Shown: piece by piece, positions 1 to 8,900 of the stretch
Layout of the letters: each line of letters opens with the position of its first letter
How positions within the stretch are numbered: position 1 is the stretch's first letter
NCBI GenBank assembly: GCA_014885115.2
Contig: WKLE02000462.1
Span: 3,630 to 36,172 of the forward strand
Origin: Asterionellopsis glacialis
Taxonomy: Eukaryota; Bacillariophyta; Plagiogrammaphyceae; Rhaphoneidales; Asterionellopsidaceae
Length of the DNA: 32,543 nt
Direction of reading: 5' to 3'
Program-made: the position numbers and the translations under genes
The notes under the pieces: model-generated
Told to the model about the DNA's origin: nothing
The model's database searches: none
What the model saw: only the letters and a program-made list of their open reading frames with translations

Positions 1-957
1 TGCATTTTGAAACAACCAACCCAGAGCATAAGCCACACATGCAGTGTCACCACTAGCCTGTGCAACTCTTACAGCTTCTTCTGTCGCCTTGAGTGACAAA
101 CCCTTGTCCCCAAAGGATGAATGCACTGCCGCCAAAAGGATGGCAGCATACTGCAACACATCCCGTTTGGGAGGATTTCGTGCAGCATCTTTACGGTCCT
201 TAATCATGGCATAATCAAAGTACTGATGGAGAGCATCGAGTGCACCCACACGTTCTCCATTTTGCAAACAATTCAAAAATCGTAAAAAATGAGCAGCCGG
301 TAATTCAGGATCATTGGCCAGTATCCGTTGAATGTGCATTTCCGTTTCCTCAAAGGAGTGTGATACGCCCCCATCTTGTTCTAAACATTGTTGATTCAAA
401 GACCTTTCTTGTTGTACCGCAGATGGTGGCCATTGCCATTCGTCTCCAGGAGTAGACGATTCTACTCGTTGTTGTTTTGAGGAAGAAGACTTGGTCATAA
501 TTCCTTTCGCTTGATTTACATGAATACGGAAATTTTCCCATAATCGTGCAACTGCTTCAAAGGATAACTCGTCAAACCCCAAACATACCTTACGCAGATA
601 AATTCCTGTAGAACTGTCACCATCCACAACACCCTCAGCTACGGAAGCTCTCAATGATTCCATAAGATCCACAAGAGCATCGATGGAGGATGCTGATATT
701 TCAACATATTCTAGCACAAGCAAACACGTTTTTGACCCAGCGCTTGCTTCAATTTGTTTCAAAAGGTGGACAAGAGCATTCTGATTATTTCCGTGATGTC
801 CAAGGACCCATTCTTGAAGGATTCGTGATAGCTGTTCTTCCGCAGAACTGTTGTTTGTTTCATTATCATTTTCTTCGTACAATACAAAGGAAGGATCTGA
901 ATGAAGAGCAATTAATGTACATAATGCAATCGATTGTGGACTTGGTCTTTCTGCCAT
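1..957 (-). CDS. ANAPC5: Anaphase-promoting complex subunit 5 (APC5), N-terminal part, cut by window edge
   Basis: Translating the minus strand from the ATG at 957-955 gives 319 codons open to the window edge, so the gene is 3'-truncated here. Two stretches match the APC5 family. Around residues 118-145 there is a segment with YLRKVCLGF and ELSFE followed by a helix. Around residues 205-319 there are TPR-like helices, including HFLRFLNCLQNG, LHQYFDY, LQYAAILLAAVHSSFG and an EEAVRVAQ.SGD..C helix, which is the characteristic APC5 TPR block. APC5 is a scaffold subunit of the anaphase-promoting complex, the nuclear ubiquitin ligase that degrades mitotic cyclins and securin. No intron is visible in this part. 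It is divergent from the CDK-cyclin gene with 556 bp between the start codons. The family call rests on recalled motifs, not on an alignment; the C-terminus is not seen. Confidence 0.82.
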   Translation of the reverse strand, partial: MAERPSPQSIALCTLIALHSDPSFVLYEENDNETNNSSAEEQLSRILQEWVLGHHGNNQNALVHLLKQIEASAGSKTCLLVLEYVEISASSIDALVDLMESLRASVAEGVVDGDSSTGIYLRKVCLGFDELSFEAVARLWENFRIHVNQAKGIMTKSSSSKQQRVESSTPGDEWQWPPSAVQQERSLNQQCLEQDGGVSHSFEETEMHIQRILANDPELPAAHFLRFLNCLQNGERVGALDALHQYFDYAMIKDRKDAARNPPKRDVLQYAAILLAAVHSSFGDKGLSLKATEEAVRVAQASGDTACVAYALGWLFQNA

Positions 958-1513
958 GGTGTTGGATGTATCAGATGTTGTATCGTTGTGACCAATGTCG
1001 TCCTATGTCCATCTGTTTGCCTGGTATTTTATATTCAATCAATGCCGATCATTCTGGCAGGGGCAGAGCCTTATCACCGTTATCCTTTGCGACGTTTCGG
1101 GGGAGCGACAGTGGAGTGAGATTTTTTTGAATTTCTCGGTGATTCTGCGAGCTTGATAAATATTTTATCTTTCAAAGAGCTCGAGAAAATATGTCCTTCT
1201 CGAGAAAATGAAAAATGGCGCGAGCTGGCAATCCATTTGAATTCAACGGTAGTTTACCCGTTCTCCTGTAACAAAGATACCACTACCCACGCATAGAGCC
1301 AATTCTCACTTCTCACACATTTCCTCTGTCCACAAAACATGCAAGCACACAAAAGACAGTCCGGAAGAACTCCATCCGTGGACAAGTACCGGTAGGACAA
1401 GACCTAGTGACGAGACATGTTAGGTCTTTTGCTTATCCCTTCACGTGTTCCGAAACCGATATCCACAATATCACTCGTGTAAGAAAAACAACATCAATTG
1501 TCTGGATGACACA
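958..1513. promoter_or_regulatory. Bidirectional intergenic region between APC5 and CDK-cyclin genes
   Basis: These 556 bp separate two divergently transcribed cell-cycle genes. They contain an 11-bp direct repeat CTCGAGAAAAT (1180-1190 and 1199-1209); the second copy lies in the palindrome TTCTCGAGAA at 1197-1206. A GGCGCGA motif at 1217-1223 resembles half of an E2F/DP site. The only open frames are short and unconvincing. A shared promoter is inferred from the geometry. Confidence 0.5.
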
Positions 1514-2950
1514 ATGTCATCAGGGACACTTCCATTATCAACATACCATCGAGCTCAGTCATTAGGAGAGGGTACATATGGATCAGTTTTAGCAGTGTAC
1601 AATGAAGATGGGGAAGAATATGCATTGAAATTGTTCTTAGATGACGAAGAAGAAGAGGACGACGACGAAGAGGAGGAGGAAGACGAAGGAGAAGAGAATC
1701 AAACCGATATGGATCTTGGTGCGTTGCGAGAAATATCAGCATTACGATTGTTACGAGATGAAAACGGACATGAAAATATTGTCCCTATGGTTGATGTAAA
1801 ATCTGCGGTATCGGAGGAGGAGGTGTATGAAGACGGAGAATATGGCGCGGGAACGGAAGGGTGTTTAGGGATGGCCATGCCATTGTATCAATGTGGGACA
1901 TTAGGTGATGGTATCGACAGTGGAAAATTGCATTCAAGGAAACAAAAAGTTAAAGTTGCCCATGGATTACTATGTGCTGTTGCATATTTGCATGATAATG
2001 GCATCATTCATCGAGATATCAAAGCTGACAATGTCATGCTTGAACAAGAAGATGAAGGTGAAGGAAATATCTTCAGACCGATCCTGATTGACTTTAGTCT
2101 TGCAAAAATTGTGAATGGTGCCATGTATGGTCAGACAGGTGACCACTCTTTTCGAATGGATGGGTCTGATACCAAAGAACCAACACATACTGGAGAGGTT
2201 GGTACAGTTACCTATCAAGCACCTGAAGTTGTTCAATCCAAACCTTATGGTTTACCATCTGATCTTTGGAGTGTCGGTGTTATTCTGTTGGAGGTGATCC
2301 GTAACAAAACATTAGAAGTTAATAAAAATAAACAAGCCGAAAAAATGATATCCGATGCCCTTGAAGAATTACCGGACCAGCCATTCCCGAATCTAGTACG
2401 AGGCTTATTGACAAAAGATCCTGAAAAAAGATTGACTGCTCGAGATGCATTGAAGTCGCCTGTCTTTGCCAAGTTTGGAATGGTTGTACCACCGGTTCGT
2501 ATGATTGATGTCGCTTTAGCACTACCCTTTGATGAAGAAGACGAGGAAGAGGACGAAAATTCTCACCCTAACAATGGAACTAAAAAGAACAATTCCAAAA
2601 AGAAGGATACTGTTTTGCGAAAACGACAAAATATCATATGCCGAATTTGTCGAGATATGGAATATTCTCATCCTATGACCAAACATGCCGCACTTGCTTT
2701 TAGTGAACAAATGTTTCAGCTAGATGACATGATGGATGATTTGTCGGAATCTCAGAGTTTACTGGATTGCATTGTATTGGCAGCGAAATTCTATGAAGCT
2801 GAACTACCAGACTTGAATGATCTAAACGAAAAAACGATTGGGTCTTTCAAGAACTGGTCTATCGACGAATACATTGACAATGAAACAACTATCTGGATGA
2901 TGATGGACCATTGTTTATATCCCCGAGTGATGGACAAGTGGGAAAACTAA
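1514..2950 (+). CDS. CDK-like protein kinase with C-terminal cyclin-box-like domain (kinase-cyclin fusion)
   Basis: This is an intronless 478-aa protein. The start is the first ATG with good context (ACAATG, A at -3); the frame is open upstream to a GTG at 1445, which is unlikely to be used. The kinase domain spans about residues 11-330: glycine loop GEGTYG (18-23), lysine ALK (K39), a CDK-type helix C with ALREIS (70-75), HRD (166-168), DFS instead of DFG (193-195) and APE (236-238). A run of Asp/Glu (about 43-62) is inserted between strand 3 and helix C. After a second acidic and Lys/Asn linker, residues 369-478 read like a cyclin box: a helix starting RICRDM, a helix with AALAFSEQMF, LLDCIVLAAKF.E with K425 at the cyclin Lys position, PDLNDL, and E457 in the helix matching the conserved cyclin Glu. 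I infer an in-cis CDK-cyclin pair. The kinase part is certain; the cyclin part is likely but unconfirmed. Confidence 0.85.
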   Translation: MSSGTLPLSTYHRAQSLGEGTYGSVLAVYNEDGEEYALKLFLDDEEEEDDDEEEEEDEGEENQTDMDLGALREISALRLLRDENGHENIVPMVDVKSAVSEEEVYEDGEYGAGTEGCLGMAMPLYQCGTLGDGIDSGKLHSRKQKVKVAHGLLCAVAYLHDNGIIHRDIKADNVMLEQEDEGEGNIFRPILIDFSLAKIVNGAMYGQTGDHSFRMDGSDTKEPTHTGEVGTVTYQAPEVVQSKPYGLPSDLWSVGVILLEVIRNKTLEVNKNKQAEKMISDALEELPDQPFPNLVRGLLTKDPEKRLTARDALKSPVFAKFGMVVPPVRMIDVALALPFDEEDEEEDENSHPNNGTKKNNSKKKDTVLRKRQNIICRICRDMEYSHPMTKHAALAFSEQMFQLDDMMDDLSESQSLLDCIVLAAKFYEAELPDLNDLNEKTIGSFKNWSIDEYIDNETTIWMMMDHCLYPRVMDKWEN

Positions 2951-3191
2951 GATAATGAGAATAATTTCTAGTCTAGTAAATACAGAGTATATGTTGTGAT
3001 GTTTCTAGCACTTTTAAAAGTTTCAGACGTAATAATGAGTGGTATTGTACATCCAAGCGGACCGGTAGTTTGGATCGTCCGTTGTTGTTTGTCTATGGAA
3101 ACAGATCATCTAAGCATTTCATGGAATTTTTAAACTATGACCAGGGCTATTAAATAATATTGTATACATGGATCCTCCCTTACTAGTCCTA

Positions 3192-4478
3192 TTAGTTGTT
3201 TTGTTGCTGCAATTGTCTTAGTAAAGCTTGTTGAAGTTGTGAGTTCTGCAGAGACTGTTGTGCTTGCTGCTGAATAGCACTTTGCAGTGTCTGCTGCGCT
3301 TGAGTTTGAATCGATTGCTGGGCCTGCATAGATTGGTGCTGCATAAGGCTTTGTTGAGCTTGTTGGATAAGAAGCTCGTTATTCTGAATTCCGTTATTCT
3401 GAAGTGAGTTGTTCTGAATTCCGTTATTCTGAAGAGTGGTATTCTGAGACACACCGGTGAGGTTCCCCTGCTGTGTCAACATTGACAAATAGTTATTTGT
3501 TAGCTGCTGGTTTGTAGAAGAAGAATTCAACTCAGTGAAGCCTTGAAGGACAGGACCGTTGCCAGATAGCGAGCTGAGTGGCAAAAATCTTGCGGATGCA
3601 GGAGCACCAGCGCTTGCTGAGGATGAGAGCTTCAATCTTTTGTTAGGCTGAGTAACAAGTCCACTCGACTGATCGGTCTCATTCGATGCTATACGGTCGC
3701 CACCAAACATAGGATCAGTAATAGGGTCCGGTTGAAGCTGCTGAATCTGACTCAAATCTGGAACTTCTTCGTTCTCGAAAAGATCTGTGAATCCTTTGCT
3801 TTCTTCGTGATTCTTCTTGGCAGCACGTCTTCTTCCAGCGGCAGTGACACTTCGCATCTTGACCATGAGCTCCTTGTTATCTCTCTGGAAGTATTCGTGA
3901 CCAAAAATCATCTCCTTTCGTTGGGAGCGTTCAAGAGAGATGCTTACTTGGCGGAAACCCCACCTGTACAGTTTGCGGGTGAAACTAGCAAACTTGCCTT
4001 GCTTGAAAAAGAGTGGAAGGACGTTCGAGACAAGAGCTTCCTTGTTGTGTATGACGAACACACGGCCATCGGGTGTCCACGACATACTAGGATGTTGCCC
4101 ATTGTCCTTGGCAATTTTTTCGACATACGTAAGCATAAGCATAAGCTTCTCTGGGAAGGTGAGGGTGCCATTGTGCTCTTTTACAAACGCGGGGAGATCA
4201 ATGCCCTCCAACGAACTGTAACTGTGCATACCGAGGAGAAATGATCCCGATCCAGATCCTGATCCTGAAGAAGTCGACTGTGTAAGAGGAGCTGACGGAG
4301 TAGAGGCAGATGAGATTGTATGTGCATTCCCACTGCTTGTGACGTTCGTAGTCTTGAAGGAGTCTTTGTTGAAAAGGTTTGAATTAAGGAGAACCGACAA
4401 GTTCGGCATTCCGCCACTGGCAAAAGAGGCCAGGCCGTCCAAGTTTAAGACGTGGTTATTATTTGAATTGCTCGTCAT
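3192..4478 (-). CDS. Heat-shock-factor-type transcription factor (HSF paralogue 1)
   Basis: This is an intronless 428-aa protein. Residues 108-211 form an HSF-type winged-helix DNA-binding domain: FPEKLMLML, then WTPDG..FVIHNKEAL, and the recognition helix around 159-177 containing FKQGKFASFTRKLYRWGF. A basic stretch GRRRAAKK (215-222) and PNKRLKLS near 280 could be nuclear localisation signals. The N-terminus is Ser/Asn/Gly-rich with an SGSGSGSG run. The C-terminal third is Gln/Asn-rich, typical of an activation or low-complexity region, and carries a five-residue tandem repeat. I see no clear HR-A/B coiled coil after the DNA-binding domain, which differs from classical HSF1. HSFs bind nGAAn arrays in the nucleus. 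A close paralogue lies at 21155-22312 in the opposite orientation. It is tail to tail with the kinase gene, 241 bp apart. Confidence 0.93.
   Translation of the reverse strand: MTSNSNNNHVLNLDGLASFASGGMPNLSVLLNSNLFNKDSFKTTNVTSSGNAHTISSASTPSAPLTQSTSSGSGSGSGSFLLGMHSYSSLEGIDLPAFVKEHNGTLTFPEKLMLMLTYVEKIAKDNGQHPSMSWTPDGRVFVIHNKEALVSNVLPLFFKQGKFASFTRKLYRWGFRQVSISLERSQRKEMIFGHEYFQRDNKELMVKMRSVTAAGRRRAAKKNHEESKGFTDLFENEEVPDLSQIQQLQPDPITDPMFGGDRIASNETDQSSGLVTQPNKRLKLSSSASAGAPASARFLPLSSLSGNGPVLQGFTELNSSSTNQQLTNNYLSMLTQQGNLTGVSQNTTLQNNGIQNNSLQNNGIQNNELLIQQAQQSLMQHQSMQAQQSIQTQAQQTLQSAIQQQAQQSLQNSQLQQALLRQLQQQNN
3378..3447 (-). repeat. 15-bp tandem repeat inside HSF paralogue 1
   Basis: Four to five imperfect 15-bp units of the form GTTATTCTGAATTCC / GTTATTCTGAAGTGA stand head to tail. 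On the coding strand they encode a five-residue repeat, (L/I)QNN followed by G or S, in the Gln/Asn-rich tail. Paralogue 2 lacks this array, so it arose after the duplication or was lost there. The variation between units is by eye. Confidence 0.8.
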
Positions 4479-5959
4479 GGAATCTTGATGATCAGATGAA
4501 AGACTTTTAAAGGCAAAAGTATGATGGCGCTTTCAGCTTGTGGGTCCAGATTGAACCTTTCGTTGGATTATGACAGAAGCACCAGTGATAGTTGCACAGA
4601 GATACAGAAAGCAAGAACATGAAGTTCTAGTCACTTTACCAAAATCCGAACATTTACGTACCTAATGAAATTACGGTACCTGGTAGGGTAGAAAAAGCAC
4701 TGTACCGGGTAATGAAGTAATTATTATCTATCACTGCAACTATATTCGCATTGCTGAATAGGCTTAATGAATACCATTCTTGGGTGCTAAGGGAAGAGTA
4801 CGTAATGAAAAAATAGTTAAGCTGTTTTATTTAACAGAGATACGGGTGTCTAAGTAAAAGCTATTTTACCTTACGTGGAATGTGTCATCCTTCAAAACTT
4901 CAAGTTTAAAAATTGCTGGAACTTGAAGTTTGAGACTGCAAATCCGCGTAAAAAATGCTGGAAGGCTTTTGTGAAACCGCACATACCAGTTCCACATCAT
5001 ATATATGCATATATGATATTATTACACATGTAATATATCTGTATGCCACAAGACCTACCGGTACCAGAAATTGTGATACAGGTATGTGTACCTGTACCAA
5101 TTAAGGTAGTTAGTAAGTAGCGCTACATTTAATTGTGCTAGATCGATGTAACAGGTAACTGGTACAAGGTACCTGTATACCAGGTAGTAATTTTTTCTCT
5201 CGTTAAAATGTACCAGTAGGCGAAAAAGGGGTTTTAGACTGGTAATTAATTTTTTTCTAACCGCTGATACCGGGATTAGTTAGGTGTTATAAGCTTAAAA
5301 GGTCCGATAAATGTCGAATAGCAAAACGAAAACAGCTTTTGTTTATGCAATGAATGATCAGTCGTATTCTACTTTGGGAACCATGTCAGCAAAGCTTCTT
5401 TTTTAATGATAACGATGTTTTGTATCACCTTCAGAAATTAAGAACGAATTCCTGAGAAATATTACTGTACGACTCCAGTAAGAGAATTCGATATTAGTAT
5501 CATTTTTGGATTACTTGCATTCTTCCTGACACTCTCAATTTTTAGGCATTCCATTTTTTTTAACTCTGACGTCAGGAATACGATCGGCATCTCTGGCACT
5601 TCGGTTGCCATACAAAGCCGGGCTTTAGAAAAAAAGGGGCTGTGGTAAAGGTGTTTTACCACGTATCATAGCATTGCAGTATTGCTTTAGGTCATGCCTT
5701 TCCTTGCTGGCTAGTGTCTGAATTTCTATCGTGATGGGACTTTTTCCTTCTATTGTAGTGCTGACAGTAGGACAAGCACCTCGGTAGTAGGACTAATATT
5801 ACCAGGTATACAAACTAGGTCCGAAAAGTACGTTAGCGAGTCATCTCCTATTCCGATACAGTTAAGACTCACTGAACAACGATAAAAGGTAAGACAAATT
5901 TTGAACTAACGATTGCTATCACTAGTGTGTTACGAAATGCGGTGCACGTGCAGCATGCG
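4479..5959. other. Intergenic region upstream of HSF paralogue 1 with GTACC words
   Basis: No convincing gene in 1.5 kb. There is a near-perfect inverted repeat at 4895-4931 (13-bp arms, 11-bp spacer) and an alternating AT stretch at 4998-5017. GTACC/GGTAC words occur around 4660-4710 and 5040-5190 (for example GGTACCTGGTA near 4675), the same vocabulary as at 17.8-20.3 kb. CpG density is ordinary here and falls abruptly at about 5960. Confidence 0.6.
4895..4931. repeat. Short inverted repeat (hairpin) upstream of HSF paralogue 1
   Basis: The arms AAACTTCAAGTTT (4895-4907) and GAACTTGAAGTTT (4919-4931) are reverse complements except for one position. They are 11 bp apart and about 420 bp upstream of the HSF start codon. 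The TTC and GAA triplets resemble heat-shock-element units but lack regular 5-bp spacing. This could be a regulatory palindrome or chance. Confidence 0.5.
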
Positions 5960-8900
5960 TCCTCACAGCCAACACAAAACAGTCCCCTCAAGCTGGTTTT
6001 GCAAGCATTTGGAACACTAGATATCAACTTATATTGATGCACCTTATCTGACCTACTTTTCTTGAGTTGAAACAGAAGGCTATCTTTCTCATTACTCCAC
6101 AAACATCATGCTGTATTGCACCTAATTTATGAAAGGGTTGTCGGATCTACATATTATGCAGCAATCGTTTTCTGCACCAAATACAGACAATTTCATCATT
6201 ATCTGTTTATTTGATATCTTCCGTTGAATAGGTGCCATGTTTTAAAAGATTAAAAACCCTGTTCTCAATCATCTTGTCAACCTGCCCCCTGCATGATCAG
6301 AGTCAATATAAATAATCTGATATAAATTTTCTTGCCTCCGCTTGGCAATGGTGTATCACTCTAGGAGAAGTACTTCTTCATTCACATGATCATGGTAGAA
6401 TTGTTCCTATTACTTGTGTTGAAATCTTGCATGTCAAGTTCAGGGCATGTAGTAAGATCAAATAGCATTCTCATATTGTCATGGTTATTGAGGTAGGTGT
6501 AGATATAGAATACAGCATTCAAACAGAGGAGTGCCATCTGTAACAATTATTCAACATACTAACTTTATCATAATACCAAATTTCCTAAAATTGGATGAGC
6601 AAAATATTGAGATCCCAATCTGAGACTAGAAGTATTATTAATGACATGATGGCATTAAGCTCTTCTGACATATTGGTATCTGTCTCAAGGCAGAACTCGT
6701 CTAGATTGTTGCAAATAATTCTTAATTAGGATTCATCTATCATACAATGTTCCTTCAAATATGCTTTACGATTTCTTACAGCTATTGAATACATGTATTT
6801 GCTTGGGCTAAAGGAAGACCAAGCTGTAACTCCATTCAGCATCTTGATTTTTCTAATTTTTGCTCCAAGATACATTTTACGCTCAGCACTCTCCTCTTTC
6901 TTTATGGATGGAAGAAGTGATTTAGTTGTTAAAGAATTTTATGCCTTTGCCATATACTACAATAGGTTTATCATCAACATACAGGAGAATATACTAGCTG
7001 CAATACTACTTGAATCCATCAGGTCAGATGCTCTCAAATTTTATTTACAAATTGCAATCATCTTGGCAAACTTGGCAACCAAGAAATTACATGCAATTAG
7101 CCAAATGATTGCTAAAAGCAGCACCAGTAATCTTCAGCTTCTTGCATAATCCCCTCATTACTTGCATTTTTTGCCTTGATTGAATTAGAATTCAGGTCAA
7201 TAATATGAATACAATACCTCTGCTCATTACAAAAAGCTGGAGGTACAAATTCTTGATGTGAGCAGTTTTCACCTGTAAGTTGTTAACTAGAGTAACTAAA
7301 GTGAAAGTAATTTTTGCAGAATTGTGTGATATACCAGACTTCTTCTTAATGCATATATACTATGTCAATACTCCATGTGTATCTGTCTTCTATCCCCATG
7401 GGTTACTTACATATCAACAACATTCACATTTTGTTTAAGCTTTCTAATTTGTTAATATCAAAGACAATGTGACGGTTTATTTCTTTGTTACCCATTGATA
7501 TTTGTTTATATCATCCTGTATCTTAAAGTTGATCTGAACTACATTCACTTCCTGCTAAAGCCCATCTTCCTCAACAAGAGTGGATGAATCTTGTGGTGGT
7601 CATCATTGTCTGGCTCAAATGTCAAGTTATGGGGGTGCATTTTGATGCAGTGTCAAAGAGGACCCACATAGAATTGCTCACAGATTTTCTTTACTACTGT
7701 TTGAATGTCCTCTTGTTGAAGTTTTTTCTTTTGCTGGAAAAAATTGAGTTTTTTTGCATGAATTTGTGCAGCCAGTTGCCAGTGGAGACAGTGAACTTTT
7801 CTGACTTTTTGTATGTCCAGTGCTTCTCTTCTGTAGTACTAGAAGTGATTTTTAGTATGTTAAAAAGACACATCATTGCTGCCTCTGATCCAACATATAG
7901 AACAAACAGCTAACCTTTTTCCTTCTTTCCAAACATTTTTTAAATATGAATCCAGCAGAGCTTACACCACTAGGGGTTATCATCTGAATCATGTGCACAA
8001 AGCTGCTCTTAATATCTTTCTTGCCTGTCCTGTTCTGCAAGCTTCTCCAAATTTTTAGCCTACTTACACATGAACTTGTGTTTATTCTTTATTTTTTATC
8101 TAATAGGAGCAGTGAGCTTTTGTTCCAAATCCATGTTGTTCTAAGCTTGAATACAATCGATTGTTTAAAATATACTATATGACTATGTGCATTCTTAATC
8201 ATATCTTTGAGTTTGGCTTATCTTGTTCTTGTTGCTCCTCTTTTGAGGAATATCTTGTTGTTCTTGTTGTTTTCCTTCCTATATTTTAGTATGTTTCTTC
8301 TTAAACAACTTCCTTGCCACTCTTTGTTCTTCTCAAACTGTATTCAACATAATGCCTCCTGATGAATTCTGTTATCTTGTGCAGTCTGTTCTTCTTGAAC
8401 TGGATTTAACATGATATAGTATGATCAGGTGCATATTGCTTTAGATGAACTGTCACCTGATGAATTTTCATATAAAGTGTTGGTTCCTCATTTGCACAAA
8501 TAAATCATTAAGGACATCATTCCAAACAAAACAGCACACAAGATGCCAGTTTGTCCTCAGTAAGTATAGCAGCAACATTAGCATCTAGTGTTTTGAACAA
8601 TTGATATACTCATTCTATGTCTTCCTTCTTTGACAGCATTGATAGCAGTAACAGAAGAGAAAGACTACTGATTAACTAATATAATGTTTTGTTGTGTCCT
8701 CAGTAAGAGGATGGTTTTCTTTGACATGGGCAAGTGCTTTGTAGATATATGATCTTTATGAGAGTATGGACTCAACAATGAACCTGATGTCAAACAATTC
8801 ACTCAACAACAAATCCCATTAATCTATGAAAACAAGAGTCAGCAATTAACAAAATAAAACCAATTAAGTGGAGTTAGTGGTTCTTCTGTTTGTGAATAAC

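Noticed and set aside
1445..1513. N-terminal extension of the kinase
   Set aside because: The frame is open to 1445 but starts there with GTG; the first ATG is at 1514 with a good context.
3732..4244. 170-codon antisense frame over the HSF DNA-binding domain, with a similar one at 21347-21844 (-)
   Set aside because: Both look alike only because the sense-strand DNA-binding domains are conserved; they are shadows of the HSF genes.
6793..7149. 118-codon open frame on the plus strand
   Set aside because: It lies antisense to the copia reverse transcriptase relic, which explains its length and leucine-rich content.
7584..8182. Three overlapping frames of 60-109 codons on the plus strand
   Set aside because: Low-complexity Leu/Phe-rich translation in AT-rich, CpG-free decayed sequence; no motifs.
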